From Hydractinia symbiolongicarpus (Eukaryota; Cnidaria; Hydrozoa; Anthoathecata; Hydractiniidae): a DNA stretch of 64,000 nt. The notes beneath the pieces were generated by a model. That model saw nothing but the letters and a program-made list of their open reading frames with translations, had not been told where the DNA came from and did not search any database. Shown in pieces: positions 1-12,950 of the stretch (its first letter is position 1; each line of letters begins with the position of its first letter). The translations under genes and the position numbers were made by a program. The DNA lies in the NCBI RefSeq assembly GCF_029227915.1, contig NC_079884.1:124001-188000 (forward strand). Direction: 5' to 3'.

Positions 1-245
1 AGAGCTCAAAAAGTTTGTTAACAAGTCTTTTTAAAATTTTTTAAACAGCTCTTTTTGTTTTCAAGATATTCACATTTAAAGAATTTCACATTTAATTGTG
101 TTGCATAAATCATGATGTCATATATAAGGAATAGCAAATTTTGCCATTTTCTGTCATCAGTAACTGTAGACCTGCTAAAGGATGTGCATTCAAACTTTAT
201 TGCATAAAAAATTATAAAGGTAAATTGATTAACATGATTTTTTTT

Positions 246-403
246 GCCAAGAGGAAGATCTTGACCGTTTAGAAAGGAATGATATGAGAATGGTTAGGTG
301 GGTGTGTAATGCCAGTCTGAGAGACAGAAAGAGTTCAAATGAGCTAAGAAGCAGGCTAAGTATCCGTAGAATTAAAGATGTTATCCAGATAAGAAGATTG
401 AAT
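246..403 (+). mobile_element. Truncated LINE fragment (ORF C-terminal part)
   Basis: These ~158 bases match the reverse complement of about 58605-58770 inside the full LINE on the minus strand. They encode the D-L-D-R-L-E-R-N-D-M-R-M-V-R-W region of its C-terminal domain. Both ends are lost and the piece abuts another repeat at about 404, so it is a dead fragment. Confidence 0.85.
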
Positions 404-700
404 TGGCCGACCAACAGACCGTAAACTACTATCTACTTCGTGCATAGAACAAGTAATTAAGTTGGATTCACCGTATTTCAAAAATCCAATTTCTAATAAA
501 AATACAAGGTGCAAAAAAATTTTTTTAATGTAAAAAAACAAAAACAGAGACACAAGATTAGCTATATATACACATCTATTGTTTAATAATTTTAATGTCA
601 TTCACGATCCAGCGTGATCCATCGCTATAGCATGATCGCGGATCGTTCGTGTCGCACATGATACACGCTCAAAATGTTAAGTGTCCTAATTCCAGTACTG
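404..700 (-). mobile_element. MITE-like repeat, copy 1 (truncated)
   Basis: This is homologous, in reverse orientation, to 14279-14751. Shared parts include the terminal CCAGTACTG followed by TA, a GATCGTGAATGACATT-type block and a long T-rich middle. The copy lacks about 110 bases of the partner's internal hairpin-rich segment. It also lacks the distal end, where it joins the LINE fragment. No coding capacity is seen. Confidence 0.8.
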
Positions 701-928
701 TAGATTGCTTTATTTATAGTTGATAATGTACAAAATATTTAAAATATACTAATAAAATATACTAATAAAATAAACTAACAAAATATAATAATAAAATACC
801 ATTTCTCTAGTAAAATCAATCTTTTGTTGGAATGTCCACTTGGAAGTCTGTGAGCCTTATTGGACCAAAGTTTTCCTCTGTATAAAGACTGACCATTACT
901 TCTCTTGGTTCTGGGCAAAACTTCACTA

Positions 929-2107
929 CAGTACAGTCTGAATGTAATATACCGCATACACGCTAATATCATACCTTTGCGTGGAGGACGGCAGTCGTTT
1001 GTCTTTTGATATAATTAAATCCCTTAAGGGTTTCGCGAGTTTATATTTGCGTGTTAAAAGACAATGCACTCGCAAAGAAATATCAAGCAATTATATTTCT
1101 TGTAATAGCCAGATGCATTGTATAAATGTATTGATAAGCTATTCCCTTAAGTACTAGCGTGAAGTAATTAAATAATATAAATCTTTCGCGAAGTTTTATA
1201 ATACTACATTGCGCGAGAATGTATTGTTGATTTAATTACTTAAAAAGATTCCAGTGAGTTTAATTTAAAAAACATATGAGAAGCATTGTTCACACCTATT
1301 AAATGACTTGCGTATTTTTTTTATTAAAAGAATACAACTGCGGTTTATTTTTGTAAAACAAATGGTTATAATCTGAAATAAATACAATATCTACATTTCT
1401 TGATGAAAACATTTCCTTCTTAACAAACAACGTAAAATAATCCTTCCGCATACTTTTTATTGAAACAAATAAAAACATTTCTATCGCTGCTTTTTGTTTC
1501 TAAATTATTAAAATGCAATGTAAAAAAAACATTTCTATCGCCGTTCTTCTTTTTTAAACTTTTAAAATGCGATCTTAAAAAACATTTCTATCGCTGCTTT
1601 TTGTTTTTAAACTTTTAAAATGCGATCTTAAAAACATTTCTATCACCGGTTTTCGTTAAAAAAACTTTTAAAACCTGATCTTAAAAAACATTCCTATCGC
1701 CGCTTTCGTTTTTAAACTTTTAAAATGCGATTTAAAAACACATTTCTATTGCCGCTTTTTGTTTTTAAACTTTTAAAATATGATCTTAAAAACATTTCTG
1801 CCGCCACTTTTCGTTTTTAAACTTTTAAAATGCGATTTAAAAAAACATTCTATCGCCGCTTTTCGTTTTTAAACTTTTAAAATGCAATCTAAACTTTTAT
1901 ATTTAATTACTGCATTAAAATGTTCAAAAGAGTTCGCGCAAAATAGATTGCCAAAATTGATCTTGCAACCGATTGTGATTAAACAAACGATCACGTGGGA
2001 TCGTTGTTTATCAGCAAGGCAATTATTTTCTTAAAAAAAAGCTATTGTTCTATGTATCTATTCATGCGAGTTTCGCGCCCACAGTAGATTACATTCAGAC
2101 TGTACTG
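929..2107. mobile_element. TA-flanked non-autonomous DNA transposon (1.18 kb)
   Basis: The left end reads CAGTACAGTCTGAATGTAAT and the right end is its inverted partner, ATTACATTCAGACTGTACTG. Both are flanked by TA, as in Tc1/mariner-type insertion. No transposase is present. The middle is a tandem array of ~52-bp units. Related ends occur at 15253-16924 and at 35214. Confidence 0.8.
1477..1891. repeat. Tandem array, eight ~52-bp units
   Basis: Eight imperfect copies of a unit running ACATTTCTATCGCCGCTTTT, then a run of T, then AAACTTTTAAAATGCGATCT. Unit starts are spaced 48-54 bases apart. The array lies wholly inside the TA-flanked element, and the units differ by scattered substitutions and small indels. 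Confidence 0.8.
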
Positions 2108-2109
2108 TA

Positions 2110-3900
2110 GATCAGACTAAAAGTCTTTGCATTTTAATTCATACCATAATTTGATATTGGCTAGATATGAGTCCATTTCCATGGCTTTTTTTATTTGGTC
2201 TTGTTCTATCGTTGGACTAGGTCTGGTATCGATTGGGTTTGGCTTACACTGTCTGTTTCAATGTTGTCTTCTCGTAATTTAAGAATGTCTGCATCAACAC
2301 TCGTTTTGGCCAGCTCTGGCACAACTTCTGAAGGCAATTATTCGCTCAAATTTAATGGGGAACTTGTAAAAATAGTATTTTCATAATAAAAAAACATTAA
2401 CAGGCAAAAAAAAAAACTGACAAAAAACCTTTTTAAATTTTTTATTTTTCCCAACATCTTCATTCTTCTTCAAGCAGTATTTTTACGAAAAGAGTTCTGA
2501 AAAAACTTTTGTTTCTTTTGCTATGAGTAATTGTATATACCTGTGGCCGAATCATTATCTTTGCATATTACCGTTATTTCCTCATCAGGATTTAATACCT
2601 GACAAAAGTAATACCACCTTCTATGAGACACAATGTTTAAGTTTGTTTTTAAACAAAGTACACACACTCATTCATGTTGGTATAAAAAAAACGAAAGTCA
2701 ATATTTAAAAAAAAGAAATATTTGTTTTGGTTGCATACCATTTGCTTTCTTGGCCTTGCGATCAAACATAAACGCTTCTGGCCTCCCTTGGAAATAGTCA
2801 ATTTTTTAAAAATAGGCTGTCATTTTAAAAGTGTGTTCTTTGCTATCAATATTAAAATGTTCTTAATATTAATGTTAATTTAAAAAATTATGTATTTAAA
2901 TAACGTAATTAAGTAAGGAATTATTTACATATAGCCGAAAATATGCATAGTAGAAAAGTAGTAAAATTTGAAAATAATATGTATATTGATTATTTTATGA
3001 TTAAAAAGGGTTTTATCACAAAAACATAAGCTTAAATACGTAACATGGACGGCATAAATAAAAATATAAATATTTAGACCTACAAGCAAGTCTTGTGTTA
3101 TTTCCTTTTTATTTGTTATCAACGAAAAACGTTGCTGTTCATTCATTTCTTCTTTGATGCAAAAAATTTTCTCGATAGTAACATCTCACACTACTTAGGA
3201 CTAAAAAAATAAGTAAAAGCGTAGCCTTTAGCTGGGCTAGCGGTTCTGTGACTAGTCTTGTCTTGTCTTTTTTAGTCATTGTAATAATGCACCGATATTG
3301 ATTTAATTCACTCAATGTGGGTAATCAAAATATTGATCAAACTTTACAAAAAACGTTGTTGCACAAGGCGGTTTCTATTACCATAAACAGTTTCGTGAAA
3401 TCTGACCCAGTATTATTGGTAGACATTGGAATCAGGGAAGATCAGCCAAACTATCACAACTTTTATATAAAAATTAATTTTATTCTAGGTTATCATAAAG
3501 ATAAGGTAAAGTTGTTGGGATACTACCAATAAATTAATATATGTAAACCAAGCGAATCCGTGGGTGTGCAAAAGGTTGCACACTATGAGTCAACGCCTAG
3601 TAGCATAGAATTACGGAGATTTTAATGATATTCGTGGTTACAACGTTATCTCTATAATAGTGCACTTGTGTTAATTGACACAATTTTTGCATGGTATGAC
3701 GTATTCATTCAGATGTAAACAAATCCGTTACGAAAAAAAAACTGGCAAGCAGTAAGTCATGTTTATTTGGAATTATGATTAGCGACGGAGGTGTCATGTT
3801 TTACTGAATTATCTAAAGTGTTTTGTTTACATTAAAATGCCTACAAAAATTCCTTCTCTTTTAGGTGAAGTAACTAGCTAGCTATCCACGCCGGAAAGTA
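2110..3900. other. Intergenic, upstream of the lipase gene
   Basis: AT-rich sequence with only short open frames that show no family signature. It contains simple A/T runs and presumably the lipase promoter and 5' UTR just before 3901. No RNA gene or element end was recognised. Confidence 0.5.
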
Positions 3901-6900
3901 ATGGGAATAAATTTAGCCTTTTCTGGTGCTGGTTTTCTTGGAATTTACCATGTTGGAACAGTTTCGTGCCTTAAATTCTATGGTAAAAAGTTGTTAGACA
4001 AGGTCGATCTTTATGGAGGTTCTTCAGCTGGTGCATTGGCAGCATGTATGTTGCTTTGTGACATGAATCTAGAAGAAAGTGTACAATTTGTCATGAATAC
4101 TGCACACAAAGTACACCATAACTTTCTGGGTCCAATTAGCCCTTCCTTTGACCCATCAGCATCAATAAGAAAAACATTTATGAAATATTTACCAGAAAAT
4201 GCTTATAAAATTGCATCTGGTAAATTGCATGTGTCCTTGACCAGAGTTTCAGACTGGAAAAATGAGATTGTCTCAGAATTTGCTAGTAATAAAGAGCTGG
4301 TTGATGTAAGTTTTATTTTGCTATAACTTGACAGTTTTAAATCTACCATCTAACTTTTAAATCTACAATGTATATATTGCTTTTTATAGGCTGTGGTGTG
4401 CTCCTCGTTTATACCATTTTTTTCTGGAATGACTCCCCCCAAATACAAAGGCGTAGTAAGTATTACATTTTTGTCAAAAATAATGTGGAAATAACTAAGC
4501 GAAAAATATCATTTATATTTTTACATTTAACAGCATTACATTGATGGAGGGTTCACTGATAATCTACCACAACACTTTGAAGGAACAACAATAACAGTTT
4601 CTCCTTTCAGTGGTGAAAGTGATATATGCCCTGATGATGGCCACAAGACCAACGCGCAATTTGATATGAGAAACACAAGTGTTCAAGTGACAGCACATAA
4701 TGTATATAGAATGGCAAAAGCATTATTTCCTCCTAACAGTGATGTTCTTGCACAAATGTGTCGACAAGGTTTTAGAGACACGTTGAAATACCTCCATATT
4801 CATTGTAAGTGTTTCTTTGGAGGGTTCCAGTAAATTTCTTAACAATAACAAAATGTAGTGCTTGCAAGACAATGTTATATATATATATAAAAACAGCAAT
4901 AAATCATTGTTTCAACAATGTCTATTGCCTGCTACACTTTTTTATAAAAATCCTAAATTTTATTGATTGGTTTGGTTTTGCCTATTTTATAATCTGTTTG
5001 ATTTTTTTTTGGTAAGATGATTAAAGTAGCCAAGCTTTAAGGCTTTTTTAGACATGGAAATATAAGATTCATTTTATATACTTCACAATGTGATCATGCA
5101 TTTTTTTTATTTCAAGTTTGATTTATTATTAACTGTATTTTATTTCTATTAGATCCTGAATTATTAAATGTTGATTTTACTATAATCAGTATACCACGCT
5201 GCTGCGATCTGGCATCCAGTGGCTATGGTACAGATGATGATGATACCAGTACATGCTCATGTGGAGACAACTCACATGCCTCTATGTTAAGTGATTTAGA
5301 ACATTATATTGCAACTAAAAGTACTATGCACAGTTTAGTATTTCCTGAACAAATGAATACAAGTAAGTTTTTATGATATTACATTACAAAATTATTAAGG
5401 AGAGTATTATAACATGTGTCTATTTTGCATTTGACATGTACTAAGTGGTGTTAATAATTGATGCCTTGAATTACAAGCTTGAGATGGTAAAGAAAAATGA
5501 TATCAAGAATTGAATGACTGTCACCTGACATTATATACACTATAGGTGACGCCACAATGTTATGTAAAATATTTAAGTATTTTGTTACAACAGGAATTTT
5601 ATATTCTGCCTATTTTTATGAAGAATTTTCTTCATAAAATTTTTTAAATAAAATAAAAAGTATGTTTCTTTGGAATAATGGTACACAAATTTCATAGTTG
5701 TTATTTTTATCATTATTTCATTGCGTAGTTTAAAAATTGCGGGAAAAGTTTTTTTCCATTCATTTTTGTATTGGAATGTCCACTCTCTTCTTGTGTGGTT
5801 TTTCAGTGTGGTAAAATATTACATAAGATTTATGTCATGTGAAAAAATGTTTGCACAAACAAAAACAAGTATTTGTTAGACCATACATTTACAATGTTTA
5901 TCTAAGTATATGAAAGTTTATTCTCATAACAAAACCAGGATTAACTTAATAATATATGTACAGTATAATTCTGTGTGTAGATCATGTGATGCCTGTAATG
6001 TTTTTATTTCAATTAAATTCCAAAGAAAAAATAGCCACACTGTGTGGTTAAATTTTTCTTTGTGTGACACAGGAAATGATTCTCATCATGGTAACAATTC
6101 ATAACATTTTTAAGCTTCTTTTATAAGTTTCAAATATGTTATCTAGAAAATATTTCTGATACTGTAATAATTGACATTTATGTAGGAGGTTTCTTATATT
6201 TACCAGTATGATGGCCTGTTCTTTGTAAATCAAAATATACAGACTTTTTTTGTTAGTTCAATATTTAAAGAGGAAAAGTCAAAAGAAAAAAATTATAGCC
6301 CTAATTTTGCTTTAAAAAGAGTGTTTTTAGATTTAGATATATTAAATTTAATCAATGACAATATTCCAATTTAATTTTAAATTTCCATCAAGTAAATTTA
6401 AATTATTGTGTTATTGTCTGATTAAGACAGATAATAAGGTTGCCATAACAATACTAGACCAAAGTATGAATAAGAGTTATAATAACTGCTCAAATGTATT
6501 TTTTGTTAAAAAACGATAATTAAAAAACCTTTGTTTATTGTTGTAAATATGCGCTGTGTACTAACTTCCCTTTAAATTTCAGATGCAACTTTGAATGTAA
6601 CATTTCCAGAAATATAGTGATCCATTTTTGTTAATGGTTTCTAACATAATATTAAAAAAATATTTTAGTTCTTCAGGAAGCAAAGTTAATTCTTATCCAA
6701 GAAGGTGATTTATGTTGGTACCTGGTTTGTACGTTATTCAAGATTGCAAAATGGTTAATATCACCATGTTACTATATTTTCAAACACATACAGCTGTTTG
6801 CAGATGAAATGTGAGTTCATTTATTCATTTCTGTATGAATGTAAAAAAATAACTCACCTAAAATAGATCTTCATTACAAGGGTTGAACAATTTCTAGAAT

Positions 6901-8110
6901 ATTTCTTTTTATTTGTTTATTTGTTTTTTAGTGTTTCTTTAAATTTGTTTTGTTTGTTTGTTTATTTATTTTTTGGTTGTAAATAAATTTTAAATGTTAT
7001 ATTTATAACATATTTGGTTTTAGATTGCATGAGTTATTGCCCAAAGTAAAAGAACTAAGTTGTTACAGCCCTTACACTGAGAGGTTGTTAAAAATTGCTT
7101 TGGAAATCTTTGATGCATATAAAGGAACCGCTACCTGTGAATGGTATGATATCGTAGTATCTGTACATTTTAGAAATGAATTTCAATTTTTATCCTATGG
7201 CTACACTTATGCTTTAATTTGCTTTTGAATTCTGTGCTTCTTTAAGAACCTTTAGTTGTATACTGTGTGTTCTTAACCTTATCAGTATTATTATCAGTAT
7301 ATCCAGTATTGTTACTTTATAGGCATCCAAGCTTAAAAAAAGAAAGACATTCAGATATACAAAGAAGTGAGTGATTTGCCTCTTATTTATTATTTCAACA
7401 AAACAAAATCTGTTGTACTTTTTACACAGAAGTACACCACGTTGAATCTTGTTTCAAAAAGGGATGGTAAAAAATTAAGGTGGAATTGTCATTTCCCTTC
7501 CTGGTATTAATTTTCACGCATATAAATTTTGCAAATACCAGACCATTTTATTTTAATAGATAGGTATTTAAAAAAATTAGAAAGAATAGAATTACAACAA
7601 ATATAAAATCTATAATATATAGTAGTAATATCTGTACATTGTTTTATGTGATGTTCTAAATGAAGTTATACCCTTATCTAAAACTTAGGAAATGAAAGAT
7701 TTATATCTGCGAAAAAATCCATGGTTGCTTTTCCGAAATCTAACTTATCTGTGGCATTGGACCTACGCAGCCGTGAAGGACATGAAGCCCCTCCTCCTTC
7801 GAGAATCTCCTCCACGGTTCAAATAAATGAAGTTGAGTTACCTCTTGATATGGATATGTTTTCACATCATGCTGATTTCCTGTCGAGTGACAATAATGCA
7901 GAAAAAGATGCACGTGATGATGATGGACTTGTAATGAGAATTGACAAAGAAGAAATAGTAATGAGTACATGTAAACAACACACGGAAAATGATGACTATG
8001 GTAGTGAGTTGATGTTAGATTTACCAGTATACGATATGGAATGTTGTCAGACACAATTCTTACGGGAACATCAAAAGCGGAAGTCGTGGGAGGAGTTCTT
8101 GATATTATAA
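3901..8110 (+). CDS. PNPLA2: Adipose triglyceride lipase-like patatin phospholipase
   Basis: Predicted lipid-droplet triacylglycerol hydrolase of the PNPLA1-5 clade, which starts lipolysis. Eight exons: 3901-4305, 4390-4455, 4534-4804, 5153-5362, 6669-6810, 7024-7143, 7323-7366, 7689-8110. Every junction is GT/AG and the joined frame is open for 559 aa. The oxyanion motif G-A-G-F-L-G is at residues 9-14. The nucleophile elbow G-S-S-A-G is at 40-44 (Ser42), and the D-G-G motif puts the catalytic Asp near 161. The segments FSGESDICP and KALFPP are hallmarks of vertebrate ATGL. Length is close to human ATGL (about 504 aa) with a longer acidic C-terminal tail. The start is set by the MGINLAFSGAGFLG context, where the ATG sits directly before the first beta-strand. 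Which vertebrate paralogue it matches best is not certain, since PNPLA2-5 share an ancestor. Confidence 0.93.
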
Positions 8111-10924
8111 AGTTTCAAATATGGGTGTGAAAGTAAGGTTTGTACGGTTTACTCTACGTTTTTTATATTTAATAGCGTTTATTTATATTTCGTTGTATAT
8201 TACACGCTATTTCGTTACCTAATATTTGTTGGACAAACATAACATTTGTACTCCAGAGAGAGAATTCAAGATTTCAAGCAATTATGTTCGTAATAATACT
8301 TTTTAGATAGTCATTATTATATCTAAAAGTGATTTTTATATCTTATTGTTGTTATTGTTGTCATGTTTATTTATGCAAATGATCCGATATATTATTATGT
8401 ATTATATTAACTTTGAAAGTTTACACAGGTTGAGTAGTCTTTGACTATACACATGACCTAAATTATAAATTTATATATTATAAATATTCTACGTTATATG
8501 TTACTGTTTGCATCTTCTCACAAGTACTTTATATAAAGTACTTTATATTCAGATAATATTGTGAGCTGAAATTTTAGCCACGAAATGTTTAGACGAATGT
8601 ATTTTCTAAGGAAAAAATCAAATGCTAAACTTTGTGTGACTCCATACACAGGCTTTCTGTATTCTATTCAATTATTAGCTCGTCGATTTTCAAAGCTATT
8701 CTTTTAACCAACTTTGCAACCAAAACATATGTTTAATGGCTGAAATAACACCGTCTTAACATCCCGCAAAAATGTTTAACGGATAAAAAAAACGTGTCGT
8801 AGGATTTAAAACGACTTTATTGTTATGTTATTTTGTTATGAGAATTCCACATGACATCGAGTAATATTTACACGATTTGCATTATGTTTGTCGCATTTTC
8901 CACTCCAACATTTGGAACAAATTTTAACTATCGAGTCAAAGATTTTTCTATGAGGCAAATTTAAGCAGGTTCGTTTATACGGCTTGCATTCAGCAAAACC
9001 AGACATACGGGAGTCATCAAGGCAGTCTATTTGTTCTTAGTTTTTTATCGAGTGACTTGAATCGATTTTGAACGTATTTTCTCTCTTTATCAAGCAAAGT
9101 CAGCTTGGAGTTTACCTCAATTTGTGAGCCCTACTGTTAATATACATAAAGGATTAGTTTTTTCACTTCAAACTTTTTTGAACACTATCCAAACCTTCAA
9201 AACTCCACGTGCGAATGGGAGTAGTTAAGATACTTCGATGTATATATTATATATCATTTGTACAAATCAAATATTGTGAATAGATATTATTTTTTATGTT
9301 TATATATACTGAAATTAAGTTCATAAACGATCGTCATAAATTGTGCGATTCTCTTTATTTTGATAGAATTTCATTTTTAATTTGAAGCAGTGCCCTAGTT
9401 ATCATCCAGTTGGCATTGAAAAAAACGCTCTACAAATATTTGCGGTAAATATTTTTTTCTTAATCTTATTAAGGATAATCCAATTTCGTCGTTTTGTTTA
9501 TAAGAAGATTAAAAATATTATTTAAATAGTTTGCTGTAAATTAACTGCAATTTATTTTTGTAATTACATCTATCTGTAAATTTCCATCCTTTTCTTGTTT
9601 TCACCCATCACAGCCCAAAAAATCCCAACCGTAACTGATGTAACGCTTGCGCATGCGTAACGGTTAATCTTCACCCTACATTCATCTGCACTTCAGCATG
9701 GAAGAACAGACACTACACGTCGACTCCATCATTCTTTGGAGTTTAACGGTTTTCAAAACAGCTATCACCTTTGACAATCTACAATTTAACTGCCTCTGTC
9801 CCCTCTCTCCCCCATCCCGAACGAATTTTTTTTCTTCTTACGAACGTCCTTATCTAAAAGAGACAAAATGTACCATCTAGGTAATTATTTTTACTGTGCT
9901 CTTTTATTTTAGTATTATAAGCATAACTGACTAATCCAATTTTTGTTTGTTACGAAGCTAAACTAGTAAAACGGAATTTCGCGCTTTTATTCTGGAATCG
10001 TTTTTAACTTGGGGTATATGTTTGTATTAAATCATCATTTAATCTTGTTGCATCATAGTCTTTTCTCTCATGTCTATGCATATGCAACATCTGAAAATAT
10101 ACAAAAGGTGCATCTTAAGGCCTAAAACATGGGTATTATCCTATAGAAACCCCAATTCAGGGTTACTTATCTTTTTTAGAATAGGTTTCTTATTCCCTTT
10201 TCTTGTGTGGGGAGAATTTAGGTTTTTCATAAGTCAGCCTGTAACGCCAATCGCTAAATAATATTTGCGCATTTTGATTAGACTTGCAAGATGATAATCA
10301 GGGGTTTATAATGCTCAGGGGCTTGCGAGATAATATATATAGTTCGGCTTCCGTCGTGATGTTTCATTTGGAGTGTGCAGCTATACGGAGTACGGCTCCG
10401 TATAGGCATGCGTATACGGAGTATAACTTCGTATAGCGACATGTTTACTCGTATAGACGGAAATATTTCTCAAAGCCGCGAGCGGCGCAGACAGCTTTGA
10501 GAGTATAATGCCGAGACTGGTTTGGCTAGACATTGGCGAATGCAGCATGAGCGTTGAAGTCTAAACTAAGTATTCTTATTAAAAATTTACTCTAAGCTAT
10601 TCCAGTTTAGAAAATTGAGCCTAAAACAAGCAAATAATTTGTGTAAGAAGAAAAACGTCTAAAATATGAGACAAGCATGCAGAGTACCAATTACCGTAGA
10701 TAACAGTTCCAGCTAATAAAAGTTCAAGTTAACCGGTGCTCGAGTTACCGGCAGTTCTACTGTATGATGTAGTTTAATATTGGCGTTTTGTATGAAGTTT
10801 ATTTTTGTGGCTTCCATTACATTTATTCTAAGCCTTTTAACTTTATTTTGTATGTTTCTACATGCAATAAAACTAACCATACAATCAATGACTTTTTCCT
10901 ACCAAACATTTCAACCTCGTTCCC
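8111..10924. other. Gene-poor intergenic region
   Basis: Lipase 3' UTR followed by AT-rich sequence. Near 9642-9655 is TTGCGCATGCGTAA, an NRF1-like palindromic promoter motif, just upstream of a 60-codon frame at 9698-9880 that ends near a possible GT splice donor. This could be a non-coding 5' exon of the gene at 17842, but nothing proves it. From about 10374 to 10443 there are inverted copies of CTATACGGAGTA/TACTCCGTATAG, the motif that dominates the duplicated block downstream. Confidence 0.45.
10737..10761. repeat. Solo Tigger-like terminal sequence
   Basis: The reverse complement reads CAGTAGAACTGCCGGTAACT followed by CGAGC, resembling the terminus of the Tigger element at 23600 (CAGTAGAGTCTCCATAACTC). 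It is followed by TA-rich sequence. No partner end was found, so it is probably a relic. Confidence 0.4.
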
Positions 10925-11029
10925 AAGGCATTTTGCCTTGTTGATAAAGGTGATAGTGGCGAAGTTGTTGGCCACTCCGAAATAACAGCTCAGGGGCCAC
11001 ACGACCCTGGAGACGAGGATGCAAACATG

Positions 11030-11330
11030 TCACACTCCGTATACTAAGCCTGTCACACTCCGTATAGCATACTTCATATATTAAGCATGTCATACTCCGT
11101 ATACTAACTATGTCACACTCCGTATACTAAGCATGTCACATTCCATATACCAAGCCTGTCACACTCCGTATAGTAAGCATGTCACACTCTGTATAGCATA
11201 CTTCGTATGTAAAGCATGTCACAGTCCGTATGGCATAGTCCGTATAGAATAATCCGTATGGCATAGTCCGTATAGCATACTCCGTATGGCATACTCCCTT
11301 ATAGCAAATCCTGCATACTCCACACTCACA
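11030..11330. repeat. CCGTAT minisatellite in copy A
   Basis: Irregular repeats of the type TCACACTCCGTATAGTAAGC followed by ATG, interspersed with GGCATAGTCCGTAT units. Unit lengths vary between about 14 and 33 bases. The common core is the hexamer CCGTAT. Confidence 0.85.
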
Positions 11331-12039
11331 ATGTGTATGCTGTAATCCTTTTTTTTGCAATCAAACTAATGTTTCCATACTCCGTATAACTACAATATAC
11401 CTCGTATGTTTACGATGGATAAAAAGTAGAAAAATGACGTGCTTGTCTTTTTAACTTGTTTTTATGGTGATTATTTTTTTTTTTTTTTTTGGAAATAGTT
11501 TCAAACAGTCATATATATATCGCAATATTTCACTTTAAGAACATTCGTTGGCAGACTCTGTATAGCTAAACCAAACTCCGTATAGCAGCTATACGGAGTA
11601 TTACTCCGTATAGAAACCACACTCGTCACAGTGACGCTCATTCGAAAAAGATGGCGAATAAAGCAGTGTATTTTGATGTTTTTTTGCCCATTTATTTCAT
11701 TTTTTTTGTCTAGTATTCGTTTCTGGATTAAATCTAGTTGATTTTTGCAAGTCACATTATTAAATCCAATAGAAACATGCAATATACAAAAATGTTTCAT
11801 CTGGATTCAAAAGGGATTGTAATAGCTAGCTAAGCTAGAGCGGGTCCAAGATGCGAGGGAAATTGGAAGATCGCACATTGTGTGTTGTCTAGGAGTTGTC
11901 TAGTAGAGCACGGGCCATAATTGGATCTGCGTAGATCAAAAAGGGCATTAAATACTCTCTAGGACTCTCCATATCTAAGCCATGGCGCTTCATGTGTGTA
12001 TCCCTCAATATTTGCGAGGCTAGCCATGTAAAGTGCACA

Positions 12040-12205
12040 TCTATCTATCTATCTACCAGATAACTCCCTGCAACATCCACCGGTGCACACAGTGTGGTGG
12101 AATTCCCAATTTCAACATTTACTGGTCCATATTGAATCGCCACCAAGGAGAATCCAACCCCAGTCTAATGCATGAAGTGCAAGAGTCATAACCACTAAGG
12201 GATCG
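12040..12205 (-). mobile_element. tRNA-derived SINE-like element, copy A
   Basis: Read on the minus strand it has an AGTGGTTA D-arm-like block, then a T-arm-like GGGGTTGGATTC where the B box is mutated compared with copy B. After ~110 bases it ends in a TAGA-type tetranucleotide tail, seen as ATCT repeats at 12040-12055 on the plus strand. Confidence 0.55.
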
Positions 12206-12649
12206 TCCACAAATTTTGTCCCATTAACAAGATGCTATAAGATGAAAAAGTTAAAAAAAATTTGTCTTGTTTTGTTCTTAATTGAAATCAAGACGATTTA
12301 AAAATTGTCTCATAAGAGACGATATTTTTTCAATTCGTCTTAGAATAAAAAAAGTGAAACAAAATATTTTAAGATGAATTGAGACGAATTAAGATGCTGC
12401 GGTAAAATCACGAAGACGAATTGAGAGAAACTAAGACGACAGGGTTTCTTAAACACAAAAATTTATGGAAAAAGCTACTGTTTTTTAAAGTGGTTTTCTT
12501 AGATAAAAAAAGGCAACTCCTGGCACGTGTACTCTGACCCTCTGAAAGGCATTTTGCCTTGTTGATAAAGGTGATAGTGGCGAAGTTGTTGGCCACTCCG
12601 AAATAACAGCTCAGGGGCCACACGACCCTGGAGACGAGGATGCAAACAT

Positions 12650-12950
12650 GTCACACTCTGTATACTAAGCCTGTCACACTCCGTATAGCATACTTCATAT
12701 ATTAAGCATGTCATACTCCGTATACTAACTATGTCACACTCCGTATACTAAGCATGTCACATTCCATATACTAAGCCTGTCACACTCCGTATAGTAAGCA
12801 TGTCACACTCTGTATAGCATACTTCGTATGTAAAGCATGTCACAGTCCGTATGGCATAGTCCGTATAGAATAATCCGTATGGCATAGTCCGTATGGCATA
12901 GTCCGTATAGCATACTCCGTATGGCATACTCCCTTATAGCAAATCCTGCA
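12650..12950. repeat. CCGTAT minisatellite in copy B
   Basis: Same irregular array as in copy A but one 14-base step longer, showing that the array changes length by unit gain or loss after duplication. Confidence 0.85.

Larger units (their letters stand above)
10925..12545. repeat. 1.62-kb tandem duplication, copy A
   Basis: Begins AAGGCATTTTGCCTTG and ends at CCCTCTGAAA, then runs directly into copy B, which starts with the same bases at 12546. The unit holds a CCGTAT minisatellite, a 25-bp palindrome at 11575-11599, a tRNA-derived SINE and a GAGACGAATT-rich inverted segment. The two copies are nearly identical, so the duplication is recent. Short minus-strand open frames within it show no coding signature. 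Confidence 0.93.

Noticed and set aside
7740-8054. Minus-strand 104-codon frame under the lipase last exon
   Set aside because: It is antisense to a well-supported coding exon; residues are His/Leu-rich shadow composition.
11501-11800. 99-codon minus-strand frame repeated in both duplicated units
   Set aside because: Its repetition follows from the tandem duplication; it covers repeats and homopolymers and has no recognisable domain.
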